NCBI RefSeq assembly: GCF_024139115.2
Contig: NC_085141.1
Coordinates: forward strand, 40,182,120 to 40,246,119
Source: Armigeres subalbatus
Taxonomy: Eukaryota; Arthropoda; Insecta; Diptera; Culicidae
Direction of reading: 5' to 3'
Length of the DNA stretch: 64,000 bases
Positions 22,218 through 35,079 of this stretch are shown here, one piece after another. Numbering within the stretch: position 1 is the first letter of the stretch; the number at the start of each line of letters is the position of its first letter. The position numbers and the translations under genes are program-made. The notes beneath the pieces are model-generated. The model searched no databases, had not been told where the DNA came from, and saw nothing but the letters and a program-made list of their open reading frames with translations.

Positions 22218-25200
22218 TAGACCTGTGCGCCGGTCATATCATCGGCAGCGCCGGCATGATGGTCACTTTTGCCCCGGCGGTGGCGGCGTCACGGCGGCGC
22301 GCCGTTGACTTTTATCGGCGGCGGCGGCGGCGTGAACCGGCGTGGATGAAAAAATTAATTTACCTAATAAATACCTGATTTCAAAATGTTATTTGAATTA
22401 CCACTATTTTGTTACTCTTTGATTTTGATTAATCAAATTTTAACAATAAATCCTGCTTCACTTTTTCGTGACCCCTAAGTGTTAAGAATTAGATTTCGGA
22501 GTCATAGAAAAAATATGTAATAACTTTTTTTCAAAAGTTATTTCCAATTTAGGATTTAGATACACTTCAGTCGTTTTGATCTCAAAATAACAAAGTTTCA
22601 GAAAAAAATCTAATATTTTCCTGAAATTCGCCTAAATATGTCAACAAAGCTCTTGGTGGAGTTTCTGAGAGAATTTCTGGAGGAAACTATGATTTTTTTA
22701 AATTCCTACAGGCATTTCTCAATAAATTTCATTAGGAATTCCTTCGTAAAATCCTATGACAATGTCTGCAGAATTTTTCTATTTTAGAAAGAATAATCCA
22801 TTCAGATTTATTTTTGGGAAATTCCTTGAGTAAAACATAAAATATTCCTGCAGGAATTCATTCGGAAATTTATTAAAGAATGAGCTATTTTCTGATGGAA
22901 TTCCTAAGAGAATTTTCTAAAGGACTTTCCGAGAAAATTCCTGAAGCAGTGTTGGAAAGTGTAGTAGGAACCTTTTAACAAAATTTTGAGCAAATCCCCA
23001 GACATTTCGAAGGAATTCCTAACAGTATATCCAAGATGCATCAGCGGCTGCTTCCGCATCTTCCTCGATTGCACACCCCAGAGCCAACGTCCTGTTCCAG
23101 GTTCTCTTCAAGTTCTTTTGCTGGTCTCTCTTTCAGCATACGCACTACATGTCCAACCCTCTGTAATCTGCCTTATTTTATCAACCTGCCTATGTCTGTA
23201 TTTTTGTATACTTGGTTTAACTCGTGGTTCATTTATTCGTCTGCTCCATTTACCATTTTCCACCACGCTGCCAAGTATTGATCACAGTATTTTCAACTCA
23301 AACACTTTGAGAATTTGATTATCTGCATCTTTTAACGTCCATGATTCATGGCCGTTCAGGACGACTGGACGAATCAACGATGTGTACAGAGCTAGTTTTG
23401 TCAGTGTCTGTAGGTAGCTTCATGAAGTTACAAAATAATTTTCTGGAGGAATTTTCAAAGGATTACCCTGAGAAATTCTCTTTTAAATTGGAAAGTTTTG
23501 GAAGAATCCCTATGGGAATTTCAGGAACAATTATTCTCAAGGAACTTGCTAAGGAATTCCTAGAGGAATTACTAAAAAAAATCCGAAGGAATATCAAATT
23601 GATTTACAAAGAAATTCCAAAGCAAAACTCCGAAGCTGACAGAAATTTCCGAAGTAATCTGTTAATAAATTTCTGAAGGAGTTTCTAGAGATTTTTTTTG
23701 GAATTTTGAAACAATTTCCTAAGGAACTCCTAAAACATTCTCTGTAGATATTTCAAAAAGAAGGATTTTCAGAAGGTGTATCCGAATTTCTGAACGAAGT
23801 CTTGACGGAATGTCCAAAGGAATGCACCTGCAGGGACTTCTACGGATATTCCTTCAGGAACTTGTTCAGGAATTCTTAAGGAAATTTCGTATAGAAGAAT
23901 TTCTTGAGGAATTTTCGGGAAAACACTTTAACGATTTTCCCGAGGTTTTCTTAAACAAATTTCTGAAGGAACTTTTTCCGAACTAATTCCTGAAAGAAAT
24001 TTCAGAATATAGCTGAGAGAATTTTCGAAAGACTTCTTGACGTAGTATCCGAGGGAATTCCTGGACGAATCTCCATATGATTTTTTGGAGAATTACAAAA
24101 AAAATTCTGGAGAAATCTAAGAATTTCGATTTTTCCGTGTTTTTGCAATACCGAAATAATCTCTCGAATCTCTTATGGATTTCACTGAAGTAATAGTCTG
24201 AACTACGGCTTAAAAATATTATGATTTCAACAGCATATTCTTTTGTGTTGAGCAGAAAAATTCTCCAAAGTATTCTATACAAAAATTCGAAAAAAATTCA
24301 AAATTTCCACTTGGATTACATTGATAACATTGTAGATTTTAAAATATCTTTTGATTTTCTTCTTTACTTCTTTAGAAACTTCAAGTGATTCTTTAGAATT
24401 TCCACGGGGAATTATGTCGCGCTTCGACGAAAAATTATTTAGAATTTACAAAGGAAGCATTTTGGAATATCCAAGAAGAAGTCCTTGGAATTTCCAAAAG
24501 GCATTCTTTGGAACTTGTAAGGGGAATTCTACGAAATTTCCGTGAGAAATTCTTCAGAATTCCCACTGAAGATTTTCTGGGAAGTCCCGGGATTTTTTTT
24601 TTCTTAATTTCTGAAATTCTTGGAATTTTCGCGAGGAATTCTTTGGACATACATATAAGCTAAATTCTTCGAAATTTAACGGCAAATTCTTCGGCAGTTC
24701 TAATGAAAATTCTTTGGAATTATCGATGGAAATGAAATTGTTGAAAACTTTCAGGAGAAATTATTTGAATTTCCCACCAAAAACTCTTTGAGTTTTGACA
24801 AAAAAATTATTGCAATTCTTGTAAGAAAGTATTTGTAATTTTCATGAAAATTTATTCTATTTTTTTACAATAAATCCAACACAAATTCAACTGAAATCCT
24901 CCATAATTTCCACCGAAAATTATGTGGAAAACTCTTTGGAATGTCCATAGGATTTTTTTAAAATTTCTTCAGGAAATCACTCCTACTTTGCAAGAGAAAT
25001 GTCAAAATATCATAGCAACCCTTTAGCATGGTTTCAACGGGAAATAACTCAAAATTTTCACGGAAAATTACTCGACATTTTAACGGGAAAACTTTTGGAA
25101 TTTAGAAATTCTTCAGATTCCAATGGAATGGAATTTTCAAGAAAAATATCGGAATTATCAGGGAGAGTTCTTTGGCGTATTACCTGGAAACTTTGAAGGT

Positions 25201-25416
25201 TATCAATCTGGAAATTCTACGGAAATTCTACGACAAACTTTTTGGAATGTAGACTTGACGTTCTCGGAATTTCAACTCGAAATTTTTCGAAAATCTGAAA
25301 ATTCTTGGGTTTTCTACAAATTTGAACCGGCATGAAGAATTATAATTCAGATGCGTGACAGATTTTAAGCAGTGGCGCGCCTATGCAAGTGCCGGTGGCG
25401 GTGGCGCACACCTCTA
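22218..25416. mobile_element. hAT-like 3.2-kb element, inverted second copy
   Basis: Ends TAGACCTGTGCGCCGG (22218) and GGCGCACACCTCTA (to 25416) match the TIRs of the 10373-13428 element. The CGG-rich subterminal blocks match it in opposite orientation (GGCGGCGTGAACCGGCGTGG here against GGCGGCGTGAATCGGCGTGG on the other strand). The interior is AT-rich with endless GGAATTTC/GAAATTCC words and contains a LINE fragment (23034-23418). Flanks TATTGAAC and GTAGGAGG do not match, so no TSD remains. Confidence 0.7.
23034..23418 (-). pseudogene. RTE-clade LINE fragment, third family, nested in the hAT-like element
   Basis: Minus strand reads LALYTSLIRPVVLNGHESWT, then LKVFELKIL and IEEDAEA-like residues with stops in between. 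The RPVVLxGxExW...VFExKxL spacing is that of the C-terminal region of RTE proteins. Sequence divergence from the other two families is large. Boundaries are approximate because the surrounding AT-rich repeats are featureless. Confidence 0.65.
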
Positions 25417-25664
25417 GTAGGAGGAATCAAATCCAACAGAAATTAAATTAATTGGCTTCGAGATTTGGTTTCAGGAGCAATGGACAGAGGATTGAATTTG
25501 ATTTCGTTTTGAATTTTTAATTGATATTGAGTTGGATTTTGTTTAGTTTGATTTTGTTAGGTTTGAAAGTTGAATTTTACTATAGTCTGTACAATGGATT
25601 TGAAAATGGATTTGTATATCTTAATTGCTGAAAACGTGGTTGATTTCCAATTCTTTTCAAATCA

Positions 25665-25858
25665 CATAGGGGGAATGACGGCTTTGGCAGGTTTTGTTCT
25701 ATTATTGGCAGGGGGTTTTTTATGTCTGACTATGCTCAAATTTGGCCTAAACATTGCATATCAAAGAACATTGTGGCCAAATTTCATAAAATTTGGTCGA
25801 CAAAAACCTCCCTGCCAATAATAGAACAAAACCTGCCATAGCCGTCTTTCCCCCTATG
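25665..25858. mobile_element. 194-bp MITE, CATAGGGGGAA ends
   Basis: Inverted arms of about 57 bp: CATAGGGGGAATGACGGCTT...GGCAGGTTTTGTTCTATTATT (25665) and the complement ending TTTCCCCCTATG (25858), with only a few mismatches. About 80 bp of unrelated centre. No TSD is evident, so the superfamily is not assigned. Confidence 0.75.
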
Positions 25859-25989
25859 ACATTTTGTTAAATATAAAAAGTCTACGTAGGCTTCAAGGAG
25901 ATGGGGGAGGGGCTTTGGAAAAGTCTACTAGGGGGGAAGGGGGGGTGGGTTTGAAAATGTGAAAATTCGGCCTTCGTGGTTTGTAGGAA

Positions 25990-27000
25990 GTTGTTTAGAA
26001 ATACTTTCAAAATCTCTTAAAGTAGTTCAAACAGGAATTATTTTCGAAAATCCATTCAGGTTCTCTTTTAGAAATGCCTCCGGAAATACATTTTGAAATT
26101 CCTGCACAAAACCCTCCAGAAATTTCTTCAAAAACTTCTCCAAAAATTCATTTAAGAGCTCTTAAAAAAAATTTCCTTGAATAATCTAAAAAAAACTCCA
26201 CCAAGAATTCCTTTGGATATTGCACCAGAGATTTCTTTAAAAGTTTCTTCGAAAAGCCTCCGGGATTCCTTCTTAGATTTCTTCCAGGATTTCCTTGAAA
26301 ATTAATTAGATAATGAAATAGTTTTCGGTAGAGTTGCTAATTGAGTTTAAAAAAAAAAAAAACAAATAAATTAAACAACAAACACTGAAAAAATCCGAAG
26401 GTATTACTGAAAGAATTTCGTGAAGAACCCATGAAGGCATTTTCGAAGGAATTCCTGCAGGAAGTTCTGAAAGAATTACCGGAGAATGTTTAAAAAGAAT
26501 TGCTGGAAGAAGTTCTAAAGAAATTCCTTTAGAAAATTTCGAAGAAATCCCTTATGCAATATCTGGAAGAATTTATTTGAAGAATTCATAGAATAGTTGC
26601 CGAAGAAATTCATGAGAAGGTATTCTTTGAAAAATTGCAGAGTTGCTAAGCAGTTTTTGAAGAAACTCCAAATGGAATTTCTTGAGTAATTCATTAAGAA
26701 ATATCCGGAGGAATCGCTAAAGAAACTTCCGAAGGACTTCCTTAACGATTTTCGTAAGGAATTCTTAACAACATTTTCGTAGAAATTACTGAAACATTTT
26801 TTTTTGTATGCCATTTGTATTATTCCATAAAGGATTTCCTGAAGAAATTCGTGGAGGATTTTCGGAAGAAATCCGTAATGGAATTGCTGAAAGAATTTTC
26901 GGAGAAATTTTGTAAGACATTTCCGGAAGAATACATAAAATAATTTTCCAAGGTTTTTTATTGAAACTTTTCGGAGGAATATCTGGAGGAATTTAATAGG
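25990..27000. repeat. degenerate array of GAAATTTC/GGAATTCC words
   Basis: Roughly one kilobase in which TTCCTGCA, GAAATTTCTTC, GGAATTGCTGAAAG and similar words recur about every 25-35 bp with no stable unit. It is the same kind of sequence that fills the hAT-like element at 22.2-25.4 kb and may be a displaced interior of another copy. No gene. Confidence 0.5.
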
Positions 27001-27095
27001 AAATATACTAAGTGGTTTTGGCGCTTTGGGGATGTATTCAAGCCTTCACAAAAGCTTATGTGCCACAACAAATATAATTTGTGAGTCACCTACAG

Positions 27096-27282
27096 GCAGT
27101 GTTGTCTTACACTCTGTGCAAGAAATTCTGCTCTTTGATTTTACTCCATCTAAACGATGGACATTTAGTAAATTCAAATAGCCTTCTATTAGTTGCACTT
27201 ACTTAGTAAAGATTGTAAAATCGTTTGGATGGAGTAAAATCAAAGAGCAGATTTTTTTGCACAAAGTGTAGGACAAAACTGC
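27096..27282. mobile_element. 187-bp MITE with CTACAG direct repeats
   Basis: Inverted arms: GCAGTGTTGTCTTACAC and TGCTCTTTGATTTTACTCCA on the left mirror TGGAGTAAAATCAAAGAGCA and GTGTAGGACAAAACTGC on the right. CTACAG flanks both sides (27090-27095 and 27283-27288). The exact TIR/TSD boundary is ambiguous by a base or two. Confidence 0.7.
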
Positions 27283-27555
27283 CTACAGATTTAGGTGCCT
27301 GACTGAATGAGGCTTTGGCTTAGACGAATTCCAAAGAGCATTTCAACATTTTTTTGTATTATTCTACTTAGTAGATTAAATCCACTAGATTCAGCCTAAT
27401 TCAAATTCACAACTAATCAACCAACCAATTCATTATCCAATGTTTGTCACCACACTGTCTTAGAGGCACCATCACTTGAGGTAGATTTGAAATTGAATTC
27501 TGACGAGTTCTACCTCAACAACATTCTAACAACTAACTAACAACAACAATCATAA

Positions 27556-27670
27556 CACGAGTTTAGTACTATTCCAATCAAATCCACCAAGTTGTATTGT
27601 CTTACAAATACGTATTTCGTCTTTGTAAGGCCATCTTCAATGTCTCTTATTTTACTCGACTCGACTCAAG
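27556..27670 (-). mobile_element. single arm of the Penelope-like palindromic repeat
   Basis: On the minus strand, TTGAAGATGGCC, GACGAAATACGTATTTG and a terminal AACTCGTG match the arms at 36853-37013, 51289-51528 and 54539-54662. It is the most diverged copy (TTGAAGA instead of CTGAAGA). Confidence 0.6.
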
Positions 27671-27704
27671 TTAATTGATTTTTTTTATTGCGATTAGTCA
27701 TCGG

Positions 27705-27775
27705 CGTGGCAAAATTATGATCGGCGGCGCGCCAATCCTAAATCGCCGGCGGCGGCGGCGTGAGTAAAACCAAAT
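27705..27775. mobile_element. CGG-rich end fragment of the hAT-like family
   Basis: CATCGGCGTGG, GATCGGCGGCGCGCC and CGGCGGCGGCGGCGTGAG match the subterminal block of the 22218 copy in the same orientation. The outermost TIR is missing. Confidence 0.6.
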
Positions 27776-29130
27776 TAACACCAAATTAGAATTTGGATGT
27801 AGGGACTTCCGAACCAAACTTGCTTTCGAAGTATTATTATTAGTTATTTAAAAGTTATTTGTTTAGTTATTTAAAAACTAGAGGCCTAAATGGTTCGTTT
27901 GGTGGGTTAATCGTTATGAATTAAAGGAGTTATGATTTTTGAAGTAAATCTAGATAAAATATCATATGCAACTAGCACAATACCCTTTTTACCAAGACAA
28001 TCGTGGAGATGCAGAGGTTTTCTAGTAGCAACGACAGTCGGACTAACAATCCATTCCTTTAGACGATAGAAGGGAACAACTAACTCTTGATTCACTCGGC
28101 ATTCGATCCTACGTCCTTCAACTTTCGATGCCAGAACACCATACTCTTGGGAGAGTTAAAAGTTATCAAAATGACGAACGAGTTAATTATCACTGAGCAG
28201 AGGATATCGCACGGTTTTTGTAATAAAGTTTCAAAATGTACAAACTTTCATGCGTCCTGTCTGTGGTTAAAAAAATCGTTGGTATGAATGGCATGTTTGC
28301 CGTAATTTTTTGAAAATTTTTGGAGAAAATTGAATTCAATCTACAAGAAATTTAACAATTTTACTTATCTGATTCTCGGCATTACGTAAAACGGACATAT
28401 TCATTTGGTCGGACAACTGATTCATTTTTTTTCTAAAAATACAGCTTGGCTTGAGATATGGTGTTGATGTTGATTCAACAGGAACCCCTGCAGCACTATT
28501 TAGGCTTCAGAGCGTGTTGTGTATATTATTGTCTCGACCACAAATTACCAGAAGACACATTGCAAATACCAGTATTTTCATAATGATACAAGAAAAAAGT
28601 ATTGCAATGCACCTATAAGATATTTCAGTAGTTTTATCGATTCGGATCATTATAGATTTTACGCAAAATCAGCCGATTGATTTCAATCAACTTGATGAGC
28701 TAAAACCTGACTCATTTGTAGTCAAGACAAAGTTGTATGGTAACTTTCTTGAATCCGTATTCTTCTTCGCCGTCTCCGTCATTGAGCTTCGTTCGTGGGA
28801 GATAAATTTTATAAAAAAAAAATCGAACGGTCATGTGCCACGATAATGTTGAGCCGTTCCGCAGTCGGATACAATTTCAGACAAACATCCAAACAAATTA
28901 AAAGAAAAAGAAAAAAAAATATCACAGAAAGCTCCCCCGGTGTGTTCGCCAAAAATGTGAATGACCGAGTGACAAAGCACGCAAGATGACTGTTTAATCA
29001 GGTCTTGTAAAAAAAATCCACCTGTAAGGAATCATCTGCGTTTGTTTGAACTTGACGGACCAAGAATAATATTAGAGAGTTGAGGTAACAGTAGTTGTGG
29101 TATTGGAGAGTTTTTTTTCACTTATTTTTT
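27776..29130. other. no gene seen
   Basis: AT-rich sequence without recognisable coding or transposon features. Some frames (for example 28795-28989) are short and lysine-rich, without a domain. Confidence 0.35.
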
Positions 29131-29910
29131 TTAATTGTCCACCATATGCGTCTAGACCTTCTTTCTATTGTAAATAAGAATATCGTTGAAAAAATGTTTC
29201 CCCTCAACGCTATGTTTGTGCTATCAAGTGAGCAAATAAACGTTGTAAACAAAATTGAAGTCAGAATTTGGCGTCTTTCTGCCGGGTTGCTCGGGATTTA
29301 GGAAGTAGACAAGTGATTTTTTCCGTTGAAAAATGACTTGCAATTTCTGTAGGAAATGCTTTGTGGAAATTCCACGGGAATTCCTTTGGAATTTTCACGG
29401 GGAATTCCTTGGATTTTTAGTGGAAAAATTATTGTAATTTTAGATCAACATTTGAAAAGGGCGTAACAGCCAACATTCATTCCTTCTGATTCCTTGTCTA
29501 CTAATATAACTATATATGTAGTCAAAGAATCAGAAGGAATAATTTTTGGCTGTTACGCCCTTTTCAAATGTTGGTCTAGAATTGTCTTAGAAAATAGTTC
29601 GAAACTCAGTAGTTCAATAGTTCATTCAACTGTCCACCATAGGCATCTAGACCTTCTATTGCAAATAAGAATATCGCTGAAAAAATGTTTTCCCTCAACG
29701 CTATGTTTGTGTTGTCAAGTGAGCAAATAAGCGTTGTAAACAAAATTGAAGTGCGAATTTGGCGTCTATCTGTCGGGTCGCTCGGGATTTGAGAATTGGA
29801 CAAGTGATTTTATAAAATCTCGTTGCGAAATGACTTGCAATTTTCGTAGAAAATGCTTTGCGGATCCCTTGTACTTTTCACGGGGAATTCTTTGGATTTT
29901 TAAGGGAAAA
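29131..29910. repeat. local tandem duplication (~300-bp block, ~495 bp apart)
   Basis: CCACCATATGCGTCTAGACC...CAACGCTATGTTTGTG...TTTGGCGTCT (29131-29430) recurs as CCACCATAGGCATCTAGACC...CAACGCTATGTTTGTG...TTTGGCGTCT (29625-29910), clearly similar along the whole block. A small MITE (29443-29576) lies between the copies, so it entered after, or together with, the duplication. Confidence 0.75.
29443..29576. mobile_element. 134-bp TA-flanked MITE
   Basis: Arms of about 50 bp, GATCAACATTTGAAAAGGGC... and ...GCCCTTTTCAAATGTTGGTC, enclose a short AT-rich centre. TA dinucleotides flank both ends (29441-29442, 29577-29578), as for Tc1/mariner-type elements. Confidence 0.75.
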
Positions 29911-31118
29911 CAATATTGGAATAGTCTTGAAAAATTGTCACATCAAAAACATTTTCAGAGTTCAACGAAAGATTGTTTAAATCTGAAGATGGTAAATCAA
30001 TCCTAAATTGTTGATAGCAATACTTATGAAATGTTTATAGGATTATGCTTTTTACACATGCTCAAATATAAAACTGATGGGACGGTAGCAGACTTGACGT
30101 GTGAACTACTCCTGGGAACGTTAAGGAGCTTCATCGCCATGACAACATCTGCCGGCAACTTGCTTGTACATACCACCTTGAGACAAGGTGAGGGTTGACG
30201 CTACGCGCGGTTCCGGTTGTTGAACTGTGCGAATTACCAGCTATCGTAAGTTACACTAGCCGTGGTGGTGAACTAAACTAATACATATTTATTAAATGGA
30301 TTAAAGGAGATTTCCCACCGCAGTCTCAGTATAGCGTTGCTAACATATCGTTACCCATATGGGATGTCGTTGTCCTTTAAATGGAGCAAAGCTCGACACC
30401 ATCGTCCGCCGTGTGACAATAAATTAATGAGTACGTACGCAGCCAAATGATCGTTTCTCCATATTTGAGCTCAACAGTTCTAACTAGTAGCGGCGGCACT
30501 TAATCAGTGCTTGTAAGGTATCCAGTTTGGGGGTAATAGTTGTTCAATGCAGAGCATATTTCACTGGGCACGAGTTCCTTCGATTAGGCCATTAACCGGC
30601 AATTAGTAGGTGACTTGATTGGAATTGTGTTTGATGGGCTTATTAGGGAACCTCTGGTGTGATTAAAGGCCATGATTATAGTGAGTGTTCGCTAATTAGG
30701 ATAGTCTTTTCCATATTGCACTGATTCTTTTTTAATCTGAAGTAAGCAATATGAACAAAATATCAACGCTACAAATGATGTTTTATGATTAGGGGATGTG
30801 GGGGTAAAATGGACAGGGATCCCGTTTGAGCTAAATCGTTATAAATACTTTATCAACTGGACCCTATTGCTTGTTACAAATAAGGAGTACGACATGTTCT
30901 CCACATTCAAATAATGAAAACTATTCTGTTCATTAATGATTTAATAAAAACTATGGCTGAATTGAACAAATTACAGCCTCCCGGAATCTAAAACCAAATG
31001 CACTCGTGCGACTGTCTTTTTTATTATTACAGTTGTGCGTGGCTTCCGTTTTGAATGAGGTGTTCTTGAAAACTCCAGTGCATATGGTTTAGGATTCCGG
31101 AATGCTTGTTCTTAACTT
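29911..31118. other. no gene seen
   Basis: Mostly single-copy-looking sequence. 30060-30420 has balanced composition and no repeat signature, with no open frame of note. It could be intronic regulatory DNA, but nothing shows this directly. Confidence 0.3.
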
Positions 31119-31427
31119 AGGGGAAGGGACCCCAAAACGCCCTTCGATGCAAAACGCCTTTTGCATTTTCCCTCATACAAGATCTAAAATTATGTAGGTT
31201 AGGCGACAAAAGTTTCAAAATAGTGTATTGGAAGGTCGGAAAAACCGAAAATTTCCACATTTTGTACCACTTTTTTGAAATGTGAATATTATCAATATGA
31301 TTGAGATTTTTGACAATTTTTGAATGGCATCAACTGATGCATAATGTAAAAATACCCACGAATAGCGCTACAAATAAGACAATAAAGCAGTGTTTGCTTA
31401 GCTAGGGCGTATTGCCCCCCTTCCCCT
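31119..31427. mobile_element. 309-bp MITE with 4-bp ACTT duplication
   Basis: Ends AGGGGAAGGGACCCCAAAAC and the mirrored GCCCCCCTTCCCCT, with subterminal CGCCC/GGGCG matches, lie between ACTT at 31115-31118 and 31428-31431. Non-coding. Superfamily not assigned. Confidence 0.6.
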
Positions 31428-31431
31428 ACTT

Positions 31432-33837
31432 GTAAGATTTTCGATCAATCAAATACGGTTCACGAACAACCATGCGTTCACCGTTTATGTCTCATACGTT
31501 TGTGTCACTCATGCGGTTGTGCACATTGTGCAGATCATCGTGATATGTAGCTAGTTTTGAGAAATTCATCCTTTGCAAGTTCCTTGAATGGGGCGTTATC
31601 GGCAACACGTGCTTGCCTTTATAAAGAACTTCCTCACCGGACGGAATTTCTAGTTGTTGATTGGCGGAAACGCTTCCAGTGAATTGACTGAAGAGACTGG
31701 TATAGGGTCGGTTCTGGCAGTGACTTTTTCATTGCCATGAACGGGGTCTCCGGCGTACTGACAGCCTCTCCACATCTTGATAATAAAGGGAATATCGAGA
31801 TAAGGAGATCAAGGAATGGAAGAAACATTGACATGGGTACTGGATCAAAAACAGCCCGTTGCTACGAAAAACGATAGCAAATCAAATGTTATTTCTTGTT
31901 TTTGATGTGTTTGTTATTTTCGCAAGGTGGTCTAGTAGCCAAAAAATTTTAATATATCGACATAGGGAGTGAGAATCTTGATTTTTGTCCTCATTTGTTT
32001 AATGATCGTATTAGTTTTTGTATGAAAAATCAGAAATTCCATGTAAAGCACATAAAACATCTCTCGGATTTTCGGATAAACCCTTGTTTTTATTAAGCCA
32101 TTAGGGTGACCTTTTTCAATAATAAAGTAGTCGAAAAAAATCGAAATTTTTTAAAAATTATTATATTTTAAACCATAATTTTTGAACTACTGAATCGATT
32201 TTGAAAAAATACAAAACCATAGAATTCAATTAGATTTTATATGGTCAATTTACAGAACAATTTGATTATCGAAATTTCTAAATAAGTGTTTTCAACGACT
32301 CCTTGTTTAAATTTAAAGGATTGATCTTTTAATTTTACATAATGTATCAAAAAATAGAGTTGTTCGATATCCTGTTCCAAAGACACATTTTTTAAATAAG
32401 CATGAGCATGATTGACCGCCCACGGTTGCTACTTCGTCAGATGTAATTACACAGAGATCTAACAGATGATGTTTGGGACTAAAATCATATTCAATAAGTA
32501 AGAACTGGTGATCAAAAATTAAGCAATACCGGTGCCGACCGTGTCCAAGTGCAGATCAATTAAGGAATGGGTAGGAAAATGGTGACTTTTGACAGTTCTT
32601 TGTTCTTACACGGGTAGGTTTTAGTAGATTGAAGACCTTTAGCGTTAATTAAACTATGAGTTAACCCCATGGAAAAAGTCACAAAAACTCAATTCAGGTG
32701 GCATTTAAAAACCTGTGAAAGTTCAGGTTAACCGTGAAATTAAAGAATACCAACCGTGTAAAAAAATATTGGGTGTACTCGGTTTGATTGAAGCCGACGA
32801 GTCACCTGCACTTTCACGAGATATATGTAACTGTGATGTTGAATCTGTGGGGCAGGGTTCGTTTTGGTGAACGGTATGCCGGGTGTAGCGTGTAGCGCAC
32901 TAATTAATTGAGTTATATCGATCGCACAAACAAAACAAAATATTTCGATGATCACGCTATCGTTCTGCGTGCTAAACGAAACATGATAGGACGTGTACTG
33001 ATTTCCATTTGCTAATTGATTTACTCACCCACACATAGCATAACAAAGTCTTCCTATGATCGCGCGATTGTTCTATGAGGCACGATAATACGCGCACTGA
33101 TTTTTATTTGCTAGTTAATTTGTGGAAAAAGAAGTAACGAAGAGGCCAACGAAACACTGTAGGATGCGCACGCAATTGAACTTCGTTATTATTTATTTAT
33201 TTGTTTGGAACAATCGTAAATTAACCTTAACTGCTTAATTTAAGTTAGGGGCAAGTTGGAATAAGGGTTGCTGAAAAGGAAGCTGTAACTTAGACCGGAG
33301 GTGACCGAATGCTCGGATTACATCATCTGACTGTTAGATTTTTCTTTCCAGAATTCCCTGAATATTCCCGGAAAGCTAGCTTTGCTAAGTTTGATTGATT
33401 GTATACTTCGTAGGTAGTCGCTAGTTGTGATTTGAGAATAGCAATTGAATGGCCGTCTCAGAAATTGAAAACTATTTTCATTATACATGCTTTAGAGTAT
33501 CATTAATTCAAAACCAATAGCAAGGCCGACCACGTCCTCACATTCAATTTGGGATTAGGAGAGGAAAATTAGTTCATTGCTACAAGAGACCAACGAATTC
33601 TCTGCATCTCCGTGGGCGCCACAGGAAAACGATTTAATAATTATACTATACAAAGTTATATCAAAGTACAAAATACAAACAAAAGCAAACGCGCACTGTT
33701 GTTCGCAAATACACCCAGAAAACATTAATTTATGAAAAGGCCATTTCTGAAAATAAATTTAATAAATTTCCGTCCCTCCCTTTTGTATTCATGAATGCTT
33801 TTAATTTCCATTAAAGAATATAATGAGAATTGATGAC
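31432..33837. other. no gene seen
   Basis: Long AT-rich stretch. A minus-strand frame at 31834-31634 (66 codons) and one at 32955-32740 (71 codons) have no recognisable features. No clear repeats were seen. Confidence 0.35.
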
Positions 33838-34730
33838 TTTTTGCCTTTCTCAAGTTTTACCGAAAGGCTGTAGGATTACTCAAAAAAGAACTTTTGATAG
33901 AAGGTCCAGAGACTCATAGTGTTATATACCGATTATGATGTCTGTATGTGTGTATGTATGTGTATGTATGATTGACCTCAAATAGATCCCAAATATGGAG
34001 GTTGGGGATGTTTATTTGAACTCATCACGATTTGACAGTTGTAGGGAGACTTGAATAAATTTTTAGTTTTTCCCATACAAATTTCCATATAAACATAAAT
34101 TGACTTCGCGCCACCCCTAAATGGCCACCGAATTGCCTGAAATTTTGCCAGGATGATGCTAATAGACATATGGGAGTTGGAATTTTCGAACATTTTTTAA
34201 ATGTGAACTGCCCAAGTGTGTATGTGTATGTGTGTATGTGTAAAAAATGTGTAGACACACTTTTTGGAACTTAGGAATACCCGATTTACTCACAACAAGT
34301 TGCATTCGGCAAGGAATGCGGTCCTATTGTTTGCTACTGAAAATTGGTCCAATCGAACATTGCTTTTCGGAATTATTGAAGAATAATTGTTTTCCCCACT
34401 TGGAAAAAAAATTGCGAAATCGAAATTTCTTTTTTTTTAATAATGGTGGATTTGCTAAATTAATGCAAAAACATGCAAAATGAAAAAAATGCGATCTAGA
34501 CCCTAAAAGTGCTTTTTTACCTTTATTATGTGATTTTTTCAATAATTTTATGATGCACAAGAAAGGTGCATTGATCTGTTTTTTAATAGCACTTTAAAGT
34601 TCAACTTTGAAAAAGCCGTTTCAACTTGCCCGTCGTACCTTATAAAGGCGCTCCCCCGAATAAGACTGTTCCATTACCAATAATGCAAACAGAATTGTAC
34701 CCTATAAGGAATTGTAAAAGAAAGGCATAA
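33838..34730. mobile_element. non-autonomous element with TTGCCTTTCT ends
   Basis: TTGCCTTTCTC near 33839 is mirrored by AGAAAGGCA near 34722. Inside, GTTATATACCGAT precedes a TGTATGTGTGTATG microsatellite and a core with CGATTTACTCACAACAAGTTGCATTCGGC split over 34281-34310. The same order (GTTATATACC, TG-rich run, core) is seen near 40518 and, less completely, near 57290, so this is a repeated family. No TSD or transposase was found. Confidence 0.5.
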
Positions 34731-35079
34731 CGAATCTTCACGTGTCCGACTGGAAGTTTCTTTAATTAAAATTTCGCTATTTTCAACTAAAAAGAAATCA
34801 TTCAAAAAAATTATATGTGATTGAATTAGATACATTCAATTGAAATTTGATTTTTTTACCTCTGTTAAGACGTTGTCGTTATCATATTGGTAACGACACT
34901 TTTTTTCTTTTGATCTACACTCCTACACTTCTCTATGGTGATTTCATGTTGACAGAATAAAGCTGTACTTTTTCGTAACATAACCTCGGCCTTCATAATT
35001 AGCAAGAAAAATAATTTGAGATTTGAATCAATTTTTATAAAATTTATCTTGTGAAAATATTAGTCAAATTTTAATTGAC

